Positions 33,486 through 45,033 of a DNA stretch of 64,000 nucleotides are shown in pieces. Every line of letters begins with the position of its first letter. Within the stretch, counting starts at the first letter, position 1. The stretch is from Hydractinia symbiolongicarpus (lineage: Eukaryota; Cnidaria; Hydrozoa; Anthoathecata; Hydractiniidae): NCBI RefSeq assembly GCF_029227915.1, contig NC_079878.1, positions 7,564,001 through 7,628,000 of the forward strand. The letters run 5' to 3'. Under the pieces are notes generated by a model that ran no database searches, had not been told where the DNA came from, and saw only the letters and a program-made list of their open reading frames with translations. The position numbers were made by a program, and so were the translations under genes.

Positions 33486-33489
33486 TTTT
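33486..33489 (+). terminator. First T4 run after the consensus gene
   Basis: TTTT begins 63 nt after the gene's last base; a T7 run follows at 33564-33570. Representative of units whose spacer contains ACGTTTTC. Units with ACGTTGGC or ATGTAATTGG spacers lack this run and first meet a T-run near CCTCTTTTTAGG. Confidence 0.55.
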
Positions 33490-33693
33490 CATTCTAAAGA
33501 ACCTTTCTAGCATGTTCTTGATTGTTGTTCAACCGTACAGGTCGCTAATGTAGAAATACGGCCTTTTTTTAGGTTCAAACGAATGTAAAGACGAAGGACT
33601 AGTGTTTTACCCTGAAATATGGTTGTTATTCCTTCTATTAATCCAGAATCAATATCACTTACATACTTGAAATTCCAAGTGATGTAAAAGTCA

Positions 33694-33777
33694 GTCAGGA
33701 TGGCCGAGTAGTCTAAGGCGCTGCGTTCAGGTCGTAGTTTACATTCGTAGGCGTGGGTTCGAATCCCATTTCTGACA
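33694..33777 (+). tRNA. tRNA-Leu(CAG)
   Basis: CAG; G17A, C42T, C46T, C76T. Confidence 0.84.
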
Positions 33778-34047
33778 AAAACTTAAAGATTAAGGAAGAT
33801 GCTCTCTAAAAGTCGTTAAAAAGAAGTTGCCACTCTACGTTTTCTTTCTAAAGAACCTTTCCAGCATGTTCTTGATTGTTGTTCAACTTTACAGGTCACT
33901 AATGTAGAAATATGGTCCTACTTTAGGTTCACACGAAAGTCAAGACCAAGGGTTAAAGTTTTACTGTGAGATATACTTTTTATTCCTGCTGTTAATTCAG
34001 AATCAATATCCCTTATATACTTGACATTCGATTTGACGCAAAAGACA

Positions 34048-34131
34048 GTCAGGATGGCTGAGCGGTGTAAGGCGCTGCGTTCAGGTCGCAATCTATATTT
34101 GTAGGCATGGGTTCGAATCCCACTTCTTAGA
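34048..34131 (+). tRNA. tRNA-Leu(CAG), 3' end TTCTTAGA
   Basis: CAG; as at 32279 plus C49T. Confidence 0.75.
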
Positions 34132-34400
34132 TGTAATTGGTGATTAAGAAGGATTCTCTTTAAAATGTGGAAAATGAAATTGCAACAGTAAGTGTTCTTT
34201 ATGAGAAACCTTCCTATAATATCCTTTATGGTTGTGCAACCGTACAGGTCGTTAATGTAGAAACACTGCCTCCTCTTAGGTTCAAACGAAGGTCAAGACC
34301 AAGGATTAATGCTTTACCATGAATTATAGTTGTTACTCCTTCCATTAGTCCAGAATCAATACCACCTATATACTTGACATAAGTATTGGCGTAAAAGACT

Positions 34401-34484
34401 GTCAGGATGGCTGAGTGGTCTATGGCGCTGCGTTCAGGTTGCAATCTACATTTGTAGGCGTGGGTTCGAATCCCATTTTTGACA
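34401..34484 (+). tRNA. tRNA-Leu(CAG)
   Basis: CAG; C12T, A23T, C40T, G44A, C53T, C76T, C79T. Confidence 0.86.
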
Positions 34485-34754
34485 TGTAATTGGTGATTAA
34501 GAAGGATGCTCTTTAAAATGTGGAAATTGAATTTGCAACAGTAAGTGTTCTTTATGAGAAAACTTCCTATAATATCCTTTATGGTTGTTCAACTGTACAG
34601 GTCGTTAATGTAGAAACACGGCCTCTTTTTAGGTTCAAAACGAATGTAAAGACCAAGGACTAGTGTTTTACCTTGAAATATAGTTGTTATTCCTTCCTTT
34701 AATCCAGAATCAATATCACTTACATCCTTGAAATTCCAAGTGGCGTAAAATTCA

Positions 34755-34838
34755 GTCAGAATGGCCGAGTGGTCTAAGGCGCTGCGTTCAGGTCGCAGTC
34801 TACATTCGTAGGCGTGGGTTCGAATCCCACTTCTGACA
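34755..34838 (+). tRNA. tRNA-Leu(CAG)
   Basis: CAG; G6A only. Confidence 0.94.
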
Positions 34839-35108
34839 AAAACTTAAAGATTAAGGAAGATGCTCTCTAAAAGTCGTTAAAAAGAAGTTGCCACTCTACG
34901 TTTTCTTTCTAATGAACCTTCCCAGCATATTCTTGATTGTTGTTCAACCGTACAAGTCGCTAATGTAGAAATACGGCCTCTTTTTAGGTTCAAACGAATG
35001 TAAAGACGAAGGACTAGTGTTTTACCTTGAAATATGGTTGTTATTCTTTCTATTAATCCAGAATCAATATCACTTACATAGCTCAAATTCCAAGAGGCGT
35101 AAAAGTCA

Positions 35109-35192
35109 GTCAGGATGGCCGAGTGGTCTAAGGCGCTGCGTTCAGGTCGCAGTCTACATTCGTAGGCGTGGGTTCGAATCCCACTTCTGACA
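35109..35192 (+). tRNA. tRNA-Leu(CAG), consensus
   Basis: Exact consensus; counterpart of 33340 in the second five-gene copy. Confidence 0.96.
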
Positions 35193-35462
35193 AAAACTTA
35201 AAGATTAAGGAAGATGCTCTCTAAAAGTCGTTAAAAAGAAGTTGCTACACTACGTTTTCATTCTAAAGAACCTTTCTAGCATGTTCTTGATTGTTGTTCA
35301 ACCGTACAGGTCGCTAATGTAGAAATACGGCCTTTTTTTAGGTTCAAACGAATGTAAAGACGAAGGACTAGTGTTTTACCCTGAAATATGGTTGTTATTC
35401 CTTCTATTAATCCAGAATCAATATCACTTACATACTTGAAATTCCAAGTGATGTAAAAGTCA

Positions 35463-35546
35463 GTCAGGATGGCCGAGTAGTCTAAGGCGCTGCGTTCAGG
35501 TCGTAGTTTACATTCGTAGGCGTGGGTTCGAATCCCATTTCTGACA
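35463..35546 (+). tRNA. tRNA-Leu(CAG)
   Basis: CAG; G17A, C42T, C46T, C76T. Confidence 0.84.
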
Positions 35547-35816
35547 AAAACTTAAAGATTAAGGAAGATGCTCTCTAAAAGTCGTTAAAAAGAAGTTGCT
35601 ACTCTACGTTTTCATTCTAAAGAACCTTTCCAGCATGTTCTTGACTGCTTTTCAACCGTACAGGTCTTTAATGTAGAAACACGGTCCTTTTTTATGTTCA
35701 AACGAAATTCAAGACCAAGGATTAAGGTTGTACCGCGAAACATACTTGTTATTGCTTCTATTAATCCAGAATCAATATCACTTACATACTTGAAATTCCA
35801 AGTGATGTAAAAGTCA

Positions 35817-35900
35817 GTCAGGATGGCCGAGCAGTCTAAGGCGCTGCGTTCAGGTCGCAGTCTACATTCGTAGGCGTGGGTTCGAATCCCCCTTCTGACA
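35817..35900 (+). tRNA. tRNA-Leu(CAG)
   Basis: CAG; T16C, G17A, A75C. One T-stem pair open. Confidence 0.86.
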
Positions 35901-36169
35901 TAAGTTTGAAGATTAAGGAAGATGCTCTATAAAAGTTGTTAAAAAGAAATTGCAACTCTACGTTGGCTTTATACAAAAACTCCCTAGCAAATGCTTGATT
36001 GTTGTTCTACCGTACAGGTCTCTAATGTGGAAACACGGTCCTATTTAGGTTTAAACGATTATAAAGACCAATGACTAGTGTTTTATCTTGAAATATAATT
36101 TTTATTTCTTCTATTAATCCAGAATCAATATCACTTACATAATTGAAATTCCAAGTGGCGTAAAAGTCA

Positions 36170-36253
36170 GTCAGGATGGCCGAGTGGTCTAAGGTGCTGC
36201 GTTCAGGTCGGAGTCTACATTCGTAGGCGTGGGTTCGAATCCCACTTCTGACA
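36170..36253 (+). tRNA. tRNA-Leu(CAG)
   Basis: CAG; C26T, C42G. The anticodon stem has G-G at 30/42. Confidence 0.87.
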
Positions 36254-36522
36254 TAAACTTGAAGATTAAGGAAGATGCTCTCTAAAAGACGTTAAAAACA
36301 AGTTGCAACTCTACGTTTTGTTTATAAAAAAAGTCCCTAGCAAATGCTTGATTGTTGTTAAACCGTACAGGTCTTTATTGTGAAAACACGGGCCTTTTTA
36401 GGTTTAAACGAATGTAAAAACCAATGACTAGTGTTTTACCTTGAAATATAGTTTTTATTCCTTCTATTAATCCAGAATCAATATCACTTACATACTTGAA
36501 ATTCCAAGTGGCGTAAAAGTCA

Positions 36523-36606
36523 GTCAGGATGGCCGAGTGGTCTAAGGCGCTGCGTTCAGGTCGCAGTCTACATTCGTAGGCGTGGGTTCGAATCCCACAT
36601 CTGACA
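36523..36606 (+). tRNA. tRNA-Leu(CAG)
   Basis: CAG; T77A opens the innermost acceptor pair. Confidence 0.92.
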
Positions 36607-36875
36607 AAAACTTGAAGATTAAGGAAGATGCTCTCTAAAAGTCGTTAAAAAGAACTTGCCACTCTACGTTTTCTTTCTAAAGAACCTTTCCAGCATGTTC
36701 TTGATTGTTGTTCTACCGTACAGGTCTTTGATGTGGAAACACGGTCCTTTTTAGGTTTAAACGAATGTAAAGACCAATGACTAGTGTCTTTCCTTGAAAT
36801 ATAATTTTTATTCCTTCTATTAATCCAGAATCAATATTACTTACATACTTGAAATTCAAAGTGGCGAAAAAGGTA

Positions 36876-36959
36876 GTCCGGATGGCCGAGTGGTCTAAGG
36901 CGCTACGTTCAGGTCGCAGTCTACATTCGAAGGCGTGGTTTCGAATCCCACTTCTGACA
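36876..36959 (+). tRNA. tRNA-Leu(CAG)
   Basis: CAG; A4C, G30A, T55A, G64T. One mismatch in each of four stems; first gene of the large duplication. Confidence 0.8.
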
Positions 36960-37227
36960 TAAATTCGAAGGTTAATGAAGATACTCTCAAACAATTTAAA
37001 AAGAAATTTCACCTGTACGTTTTCTTTCTAAAGAACCTTCCTAGCATATTCTTCATTGTTGTTGAACCGTATAGGTCGCTAATTTAGAAATACGGCCTCT
37101 TTTTAGGTTCAAACGAATGTAAAGACCAAGGACTAGTGTTTTACCTTGAAATATAGTTGTTATTCCTTCTATTAATCCAGAATTAATATCACTTACATAC
37201 TTGAAATTCAAAGTGGTGTAAAAGTCA

Positions 37228-37311
37228 GTCAGGATGGCCGAGTGGTCCAAGGCACTGTGTTCAGGTCGCAATCTACATTCGTAGGCGTGGGTTCGAAACC
37301 CACTTCTGACA
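37228..37311 (+). tRNA. tRNA-Leu(CAG)
   Basis: CAG; T21C, G27A, C31T, G44A, T71A. Confidence 0.86.
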
Positions 37312-37580
37312 TGAACTTGAAGATTAAGGAAGATGCTCTCTAAAAGTCGTTAAAAAGAAGATGCCACTCTACGTTTTCTTTCTAAAGAACCTTTCCAGCA
37401 TGTTCTTGATTGTTGTTCTACCGTACAGGTCTTTGATGTGGAAACACGGTCCTTTTTAGGTTTAAACGAATGTAAAGACCAATGACTAGTGTCTTTCCTT
37501 GAAATATAATTTTTATTCCTTCTATTAATCCAGAATCAATATCACTTACATAATTGAAATTCCAAGTGGCGTAAAATTCA

Positions 37581-37664
37581 GTCAGGATTGCCGAGTGGTC
37601 TAAGGCGCTGCGTTCAGGACGCAGTCTACATTCGTAGGCGTGGGTTCGAATCACACTTCTGACA
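37581..37664 (+). tRNA. tRNA-Leu(CAG)
   Basis: CAG; G9T, T39A, C73A. Confidence 0.85.
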
Positions 37665-37934
37665 TAAACTTGAAGATTAAGGAAGATGCTCTCTAAAAGC
37701 CGTTAAAAAGAAATTGCAACTCTACGTTTTCTTTATAAAAAAACTCCCTAGCATATGCTTGATTGTTGTTCAACCGTACATGTCTTTAATGTAGAAACAC
37801 GGTCCTTTTTTATGTTCAAACGAAAGTCAAGACCAAGGATTAATGCCTTACCATGAAAAATGTTTGTTATTCCTTCTATTAATCCAGAATCAATATTACT
37901 TACATACTTGAAATTCAAAGTGGCGTAAAAGGTA

Positions 37935-38018
37935 GTCCGGATGGCCGAGTGGTCTAAGGCGCTACGTTCAGGTCGCAGTCTACATTCGAAGGCGTGGTTT
38001 CGAATCCCACTTCTGACA
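37935..38018 (+). tRNA. tRNA-Leu(CAG)
   Basis: CAG; A4C, G30A, T55A, G64T. Confidence 0.8.
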
Positions 38019-38286
38019 TAAATTCGAAGGTTAATGAAGATACTCTCAAACAATTCAAAAAGAAATTTCACCTGTACGTTTTCTTTCTAAAGAACCTTCC
38101 TAGCATATTCTTGATTGTTGTTGAACCGTATAGGTCGCTAATTTAGAAATACGGCCTCTTTTTAGGTTCAAACGAATGTAAAGACCAAGGACTAGTGTTT
38201 TACCTTGAAATATAGTTGTTATTCCTTCTATTAATCCAGAATTAATATCACTTACATACTTGAAATTCAAAGTGGTGTAAAAGACA

Positions 38287-38370
38287 GTCAGGATGGCCGA
38301 GTGGTCCAAGGCACTGTGTTCAGGTCGCAATCTACATTCGTAGGCGTGGGTTCGAAACCCACTTCTGACA
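38287..38370 (+). tRNA. tRNA-Leu(CAG)
   Basis: CAG; T21C, G27A, C31T, G44A, T71A. Confidence 0.86.
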
Positions 38371-38640
38371 TGAACTTGAAGATTAAGGAAGATGCTCTCT
38401 AAAAGTCGTTAAAAAGAAGATGCCACTCTACGTTTTCTTTCTAATGAACCTTCCCAGCATATTCTTGATTGTTGTTCAACCGTACAAGTCGCTAATGTAG
38501 AAATACGGCCTCTTTTTAGGTTCAAACGAATGTAAAGACGAAGGACTAGTGTTTTACCTTGAAATATGGTTGTTATTCTTTCTATTAATCCAGAATCAAT
38601 ATCACTTACATAGCTCAAATTCCAAGAGGCGTAAAAGTCA

Positions 38641-38724
38641 GTCAGGATGGCCGAGTGGTCTAAGGCGCTGCGTTCAGGTGGCAGTCTACATTCGTAGGCG
38701 TGGGTTTGAATCCCACTTCTGACA
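38641..38724 (+). tRNA. tRNA-Leu(CAG)
   Basis: CAG; C40G, C67T. Loop-closing pair is G-G and the B box reads GGTTTGAATCC. Confidence 0.85.
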
Positions 38725-38994
38725 AAAACTTAAAGATTAAGGAAGATGCTCTCTAAAAGTCGTTAAAAAGAAGTTGCTACACTACGTTTTCATTCTAAAG
38801 AACCTTTCTAGCATGTTCTTGATTGTTGTTCAACCGTACAGGTCGCTAATGTAGAAATACGGCCTTTTTTTAGGTTTAAACGAATGTAAAGACGAAGGAC
38901 TAGTGTTTTACCCTGAAATATGGTTGTTATTCCTTCTATTAATCCAGAATCAATATCGCTTACATACTTGAAATTCCAAGTGATGTAAAAGTCA

Positions 38995-39078
38995 GTCAGG
39001 ATGGCCGAGTAGTCTAAGGCGCTGCGTTCAGGTCGTAGTTTACATTCGTAGGCGTGGGTTTGAATCCCACTTCTAACA
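38995..39078 (+). tRNA. tRNA-Leu(CAG)
   Basis: CAG; G17A, C42T, C46T, C67T, G81A. The counterpart at 49981 keeps G81. Confidence 0.82.
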
Positions 39079-39348
39079 TAAGTTTGAAGATTAAGGAAGA
39101 TGCTCTCTAAAAGTCGTTAAAAAGAAGTTGCAACTCTACGTTTTCTTTATAAAAAAAGTCCCTCGCATATGCTTGATTGTTGTTCAACCGTACAGGTCTT
39201 TAATGTAGAAACACGGTCCTTTTTTATGTTCAAACGAAAGTCAAGACCAAGGATTAAGGTTGTACCGCGAAACATACTTGTTATTGCTTCTATAAATCCA
39301 GAATCAATATCACTTACATACTTGACATTCAAAATGGTATAGCAGACT

Positions 39349-39432
39349 CTCAGGATTCCTGAGTGGTCTATGGCGCTGCGTTCAGGTCGCAGTTTACATT
39401 CGCAGGCGTGGGTTCGAATCGCACTTCTGACA
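39349..39432 (+). tRNA. tRNA-Leu(CAG), C1 subfamily
   Basis: CAG; G1C, G9T, G10C, C12T, A23T, C46T, T55C, C73G. Confidence 0.74.
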
Positions 39433-39700
39433 TGCAATTGGTGATTAAGAAGGATGCTCTTTAAAAGTCGTTAAAGAGAAGTTGCAACTCTACGTTTTCT
39501 TTATAAAAAAACTCCCTAGCATATGCTTGATTGTTGCTCAACCGTACATGTCTTTAATGTAGAAACACGGTCTTTTTTATGTTCAAACGAAAGTCAAGAC
39601 CAAGGATTAATGCCTTACCATGAAAATGGCTGTTATTCCTTCTATTAATCCAGAATCAATATTACTTACATACTTGAAATTCAAAGTGGCGTAAAAGGTA

Positions 39701-39784
39701 GTCAGGATGGCCGAGTGGTCTAAGGAGCTGCGTTCAGGTTGCAGTCCACATTCGTAGGCGTGGTTTCGAATCCCACTTCTGACA
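39701..39784 (+). tRNA. tRNA-Leu(CAG)
   Basis: CAG; C26A, C40T, T47C, G64T. Confidence 0.82.
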
Positions 39785-40055
39785 TAAATTTGAAGGTTAA
39801 TGAAGCTGCTCTCAAACAATTTAAAAAGAAATTTCACCTGTACGCTTTCTTTCTAAAGAACCTTCTCAGCATATTCTTGATTGTTGCTGTTCAACCGTAC
39901 AGGTCGCTAATGCGGAAATACGGTTTCTTTTTAGGTTCAAACGAATGTAAAGACCAAGGACTAGTGTTTTACCTTGAAATATGGTTGTTATTCCTTCTAT
40001 TAATCCAGAATCAATATCACTTACATACTTGAAATTCCAAGTGGTGTAAAAGTCA

Positions 40056-40139
40056 GTCAGGATGGCCGAGTGGTCTAAGGCGCTGCGTTTAGATCGCAGT
40101 CTACATTCGTAGGCGTGGGTTCGAATCACACTTCTGACA
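40056..40139 (+). tRNA. tRNA-Leu, anticodon UAG
   Basis: C35T and G38A give loop TTTAGAT, anticodon UAG (CUA codon). C73A opens one T-stem pair. Confidence 0.88.
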
Positions 40140-40409
40140 TAAACTTGAAGATTAAGGAAGATGCTCTCTAAAAGCCGTTAAAAAGAAATTGCAACTCTAC
40201 GTTTTCTTTATAAAAAAACTCCCTAGCATATGCTTGATTGTTGTTCAACCGTACATGTCTTTAATGTAGAAACACGGTCCTTTTTTATGTTCAAACGAAA
40301 GTCAAGACCAAGGATTAATGCCTTACTATGAAAAATGTTTGTTATTCCTTCTATTAATCCAGAATCAATATTACTTACATACTTGAAATTCAAAGTGGCG
40401 TAAAAGGTA

Positions 40410-40493
40410 GTCCGGATTGCCGAGTGGTCTAAGGCGCTACGTTCAGGTCGCAGTCTACATTCGAAGGCGTGGTTTCGAATCCCACTTCTGACA
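40410..40493 (+). tRNA. tRNA-Leu(CAG)
   Basis: CAG; A4C, G9T, G30A, T55A, G64T. Confidence 0.79.
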
Positions 40494-40761
40494 TAAATTC
40501 GAAGGTTAATGAAGATACTCTCAAACAATTTAAAAAAAAATTTCACCTGTACGTTTTCTTTCTAAAGAACCTTCCTAGCATATTCTTGATTGTTGTTGAA
40601 CCGTATAGGTCGCTAATGTAGAAATACGGCCTCTTTTTAGGTTCAAACGAATGTAAAGACCAAGGACTAGTGTTTTACCTTGAAATATAGTTGTTATTCC
40701 TTCTATTAATCCAGAATTAATATCACTTACATACTTGAAATTCAAAGTGGTGTAAAAGTCC

Positions 40762-40845
40762 GTCAGGATGGCCGAGTGGTCCAAGGCACTGTGTTCAGGT
40801 CGCAATCTACATTCGTAGGCGTGGGTTCGAAACCCACTTCTGACA
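40762..40845 (+). tRNA. tRNA-Leu(CAG)
   Basis: CAG; T21C, G27A, C31T, G44A, T71A. Followed by the 30-bp spacer duplication. Confidence 0.86.
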
Positions 40846-40880
40846 TGAACTTGAAGATTACGGAAGATGCTCTCTAAAAG

Positions 40881-40940
40881 TCGTTAAAAAGAAGTTGCAA
40901 CTCTAGTCAGTCGTTAAAAAGAAGTTGCCACTCCACGGTT
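40881..40940 (+). repeat. 30-bp spacer duplication
   Basis: TCGTTAAAAAGAAGTTGC occurs twice 30 bp apart, which makes the 384-bp interval between genes 40762 and 41146. Confidence 0.85.
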
Positions 40941-41145
40941 TCTTTCTAAAGAACCTTCCCAGCATATTCTTGATTGTTGTTCAACCGTACATGTCGCTAA
41001 TGTAGTAATACGGCCTCTTTTTAGGTTCAAACGAATGTAAAGACGAAGGACTAGTGTTTTACCTTGAAATGTGGTTGTTATTCTTTCTATTAATCCAGAA
41101 TCAATATCACTTACATACTTGAAATTCCAAGTGATGTAAAAGTCA

Positions 41146-41229
41146 GTCAGGATGGCCGAGTGGTCTAAGGCGCTGCGTTCAGGTCGCAGTCTACATTCGT
41201 AGGCCTAGGTTCGAAATCCACTTCTGACA
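41146..41229 (+). tRNA. tRNA-Leu(CAG)
   Basis: CAG; G60C, G62A, T71A, C72T. The T-stem is weak although the B-box core remains. Confidence 0.78.
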
Positions 41230-41499
41230 TAAACTTGAGGATTAAGGAAGATGCTCTCTAAAAGTCGTTAAAAAGAAGTTGCAACTCTACGTTTTCTTTA
41301 TAAAAAAGCTCCCTAGCAAATGCTTGATTGTTGTTTAACCGTACAGGTCTTTAATGTGGAAACACGGTCCTTTTTCGTGTTCAAACGAAAGTCAAGACCA
41401 AGGATTAAAGTTTTACTGTGAGATGTACTTTTCATTCCTTCTATTAATCCAGAATCAATATCACTTATGTACTTGACATTAAAAATGGCATTGAAGACT

Positions 41500-41583
41500 C
41501 TCAGGATGTTCGAGTGGTCTATGGCACTGCGTTCAGGTCGCAGTCTACATTCGCAGGCGTGGGTTCGAATCCCACTTCTGACA
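41500..41583 (+). tRNA. tRNA-Leu(CAG), C1 subfamily
   Basis: CAG; G1C, G10T, C11T, A23T, G27A, T55C. Confidence 0.78.
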
Positions 41584-41852
41584 TAAGTTTGAAGATTAAG
41601 GAAGATGCTCTATAAAAGTTGTTAAAAAGAAATTGCAACTCTACGTTGGCTTTATACAAAAACTCCCTAGCAAATGCTTGATTGTTGTTCTACCGTACAG
41701 GTCTTTAATGTGGAAACACGGTCCTTTTTAGGTTTAAACGAATGTAAAGACCAATGACTAGTGTTTTACCTTGAAATATAATTTTTATTCCTTCTATTAA
41801 TCCAGAATCAATATCACTTACATAATTGAAATTCCAAGTGGCGTAAAAGTCA

Positions 41853-41936
41853 GTCAGGATGGCCGAGTGGTCTAAGGCGCTGCGTTCAGGTCGCAGTCTA
41901 CATTCGTAGGCGTGGGTTCGAATCCAACTTCTGACA
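41853..41936 (+). tRNA. tRNA-Leu(CAG)
   Basis: CAG; C74A only. Confidence 0.92.
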
Positions 41937-42206
41937 AAAACTTGAAGATTAAGGAAGATGCTCTCTAAAAGTCGTTAAAAAGAAGTTGCCACTCTACGTT
42001 TTCTTTCTAAAGAACCTTTCCAGCATGTTCTTGATTGTTGTTCAACCGTACAGGTCGCTAATGTAGAAATACGGTCCTACTTTAGGATCACACGAAAGTC
42101 AAGACCAAGGGTTAAAGTTTTACTGTGAGATATACTTTTTATTTCTGCTGTTAATCCAGAATCAATATTACTTATATACTTGACATTCGATTTGACGCAA
42201 AAGACA

Positions 42207-42290
42207 GTCAGGATGGCTGAGCGGTGTAAGGCACTGCGTTCAGGTCGCAATCTACATTTGTAGGCATGGGTTCGAATCCCACTTCTTAGA
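42207..42290 (+). tRNA. tRNA-Leu(CAG), 3' end TTCTTAGA
   Basis: CAG; as at 32279 plus G27A. Confidence 0.75.
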
Positions 42291-42559
42291 TGTAATTGGT
42301 GATTAAGAAGGATTCTCTTTAAAATGTGGAAAATGAAATTGCAACAGTAAGTGTTCTTTATGAGAAACCTTCCTATAATATCCTTTATGGTTGTTCAACC
42401 GTACAGGTCGTTAATGTAGAAACACTGCCTCCTCTTAGGTTCAAACGAAAGTCAAGACCAAGGATTAAAGTTTTACTGTGAGATGTACTTTTCAATCCTT
42501 CTATTAATCCAGAATCAATATCACTTATGTACTTGACATTCGAAATGGCATAGAAGACT

Positions 42560-42643
42560 CTCAGGATGTTCGAGTGGTCTATTGCACTGCGTTCAGGACG
42601 CAGTCTACATTCGTAGGCATGGGTTCGAATCCCACTTCTGACA
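42560..42643 (+). tRNA. tRNA-Leu(CAG), C1 subfamily
   Basis: CAG; G1C, G10T, C11T, A23T, G24T, G27A, T39A, G60A. Confidence 0.75.
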
Positions 42644-42912
42644 TAAGTTTGAAGATAAAGGAAGATGCTCTATAAAAGTCGTTAAAAAGAAATTGCAACT
42701 CTACGTTGGCTTTATACAAAAACTCCCTAGCAAATGCTTGATTGTTGTTCTACCGTACAGGTCTTTAATGTGGAAACGCGGTCCTATTTAGATTTAAACG
42801 ATTGTAAAAACCAATGACTAGTGTTTTACCTTGAAATATAGTTTTTATTCCTTCTATTAATCCAGAATCAATATCACTTAAATAATTGAAATTCCAAGTG
42901 GCGTAAAAGTCA

Positions 42913-42996
42913 GTCAGGATGGCCGAGTGGTCTAAGGCGCTGCGTTCAGGTCGCAGTCTACATTCGTAGGCGTGGGTTCGAATCCCACTTCTGACA
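42913..42996 (+). tRNA. tRNA-Leu(CAG), consensus
   Basis: Exact consensus. Confidence 0.96.
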
Positions 42997-43265
42997 TAAA
43001 CTTGAAGATTAAGGAAGATGCTCTTTAAAAGTCGTTAAAAACACGTTGCAACTCTACGTTTTCTTTATAAAAAAAGTCCCTAGCAAATGCTTGATTGTTG
43101 TTCAACTGTACAGGTCTTTAATGTGAAAACACGGTCCTTTCTAGGTTTAAACGAATGTAAAGACCAATGACTAGTGTTTTACCTTGAAATATAGTTTTTA
43201 TTCCTTCTATTAATCCAGAATCAATATCACTTACATACTTGAAATTCCAAGAGGCGTAAAAGTCA

Positions 43266-43349
43266 GTCAGGATGGCCGAGTGGTCTAAGGCGCTGCGTTC
43301 AGGTCGCAGTCTACATTCGTAGGCGTGGGTTCGAATCCCACTTCTGACA
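43266..43349 (+). tRNA. tRNA-Leu(CAG), consensus
   Basis: Exact consensus. Confidence 0.96.
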
Positions 43350-43618
43350 AAAACTTAAAGATTAAGGAAGATATTCTGTAAAAGTCGTTAAAAAGAAATT
43401 GCTACACTACGTTTTCATTCTAAAGAACCATTCCAGCATGTTCTTGATTGTTGTTCAACCGTACAGGTCGCTAATGTAGAAATACGGCCTTTTTTAGGTT
43501 CAAACGAATGTAAAGACGAAGGACTAGTGTTTTACCCTGAAATATGGTTGTTATTCCTTCTATTAATCCAGAATCAATATCACTTACATACTTGAAATTC
43601 CAAGTGATGTAAAAGTCA

Positions 43619-43702
43619 GTCAGGATGTCCGAGTAGTCTAAGGCGCTGCGTTCAGGTCGTAGTCTACATTCGTAGGCGTGGGTTCGAATCCCACTTCTGA
43701 CA
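43619..43702 (+). tRNA. tRNA-Leu(CAG)
   Basis: CAG; G10T, G17A, C42T. Confidence 0.85.
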
Positions 43703-43972
43703 TAAGTTTGAAGATTAAGGAAGATGCTCTCTAAAAGTCGTTAAAAAGAAGTTGCAACTCTACGTTTTCTTTATAAAAAAAGTCCCTAGCATATGCTTGG
43801 TTGTTGTTCAACCGTACAGGTCTTTAATGTAGAAACACGGTCCTTTTTTATGTTCAAACGAAAGTCAAGACCAAGGATTAAGGTTGTACCGCGAAACATA
43901 CTTGTTATTGCTTCTATAAATCCAGAATCAATATCACTTACATACTTGACATTCGAAATGGTATAGAAGACT

Positions 43973-44056
43973 CTCAGGATGCCTGAGTGGTCTATGGCGC
44001 TGCGTTCAGGTCGCAGTTTACATTCGCAGGCGTGGGTTCGAATCGCACTTCTGACA
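43973..44056 (+). tRNA. tRNA-Leu(CAG), C1 subfamily
   Basis: CAG; G1C, G10C, C12T, A23T, C46T, T55C, C73G. Confidence 0.75.
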
Positions 44057-44324
44057 TGCAATTGGTGATTAAGAAGGATGCTCTTTAAAAGTCGTTAAAG
44101 AGAAGTTACAACTCTACGTTTTCTTTATAAAAAAACTCCCTAGTATATGCTTGATTGTTGCTCAACCGTACATGTCTTTAATGTAGAAACACGGTCTTTT
44201 TTATGTTCAAACGAAAGTCAAGACCAAGGATTAATACCTTACCATGAAAATGGCTGTTATTCCTTCTATTAATCCAGAACCAATACTTCTTACATACTTG
44301 AAATTCAAAGTGGCGTAAAAGGTA

Positions 44325-44408
44325 GTCAGGATGGCCGAGTGATCTAAGGAGCTGCGTTCAGGTTGCAGTCCACATTCGTAGGCGAGGTTTCGAATCCCAC
44401 TTCTGACA
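44325..44408 (+). tRNA. tRNA-Leu(CAG)
   Basis: CAG; G18A, C26A, C40T, T47C, T61A, G64T. D-loop G and two T-stem pairs lost. Confidence 0.76.
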
Positions 44409-44679
44409 TAAATTTGAAGGTTAATGAAGCTGCTCTCAAACAATTTAAAAAGAAATTTCACCTGTACGCTTTCTTTCTAAAGAACCTTCTCAGCATATTC
44501 TTGATTGTTGCTGTTCAACCGTACAGGTCGCTAATGCGGAAATACGGTTTTTTTCTAGGTTCAAACGAATGTAAATACCAAGGACTAGTGTTTTACCTGG
44601 AAATATGGTTGTTATTCTTTCTATTAATCCAGAATCAATATCACTTACATACTTGAAATTCCAAGTGGTGTAAAAGTCA

Positions 44680-44763
44680 GTCAGGATGGCCGAGTGGTCT
44701 AAGGCGCTGCGTTTAGATCGCAGTTTACATTTGTAGGCGTGGGTTCGAAACCCACTTCTGACA
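44680..44763 (+). tRNA. tRNA-Leu, anticodon UAG
   Basis: UAG by C35T with G38A. C46T, C53T, T71A; its T-stem is fully paired, unlike the copy at 40056. Confidence 0.9.
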
Positions 44764-45033
44764 TAAACTTGAAGATTAAGGAAGATGCTCTCTAAAAGTC
44801 GTTAAAAAGAAGTTGCAACTCTATGTTTTCTTTTTAAAGAACCTTTCCAGCATGTTCTTGATTGTTGTTCTACCGTACAGGTCTTTAATGTGGAAACACG
44901 GTCCTTTTTCCTGTTCAAACGAAAGTCAAGACCAAGGATTAAAGTTTTACTGTGAGATGTACTTTTCATTCCTTCTATTAATCCAGAATCAATATCACTT
45001 ATGTACTTGACATTCGAAATGGCATAGAAGACT

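Larger units (their letters stand above)
32009..35546 (+). repeat. Five-gene higher-order repeat, two copies
   Basis: Gene sets 32279-33694 and 34048-35463 match in order at an offset of 1,769 bp, including one exact-consensus gene in each (33340, 35109). Confidence 0.9.
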
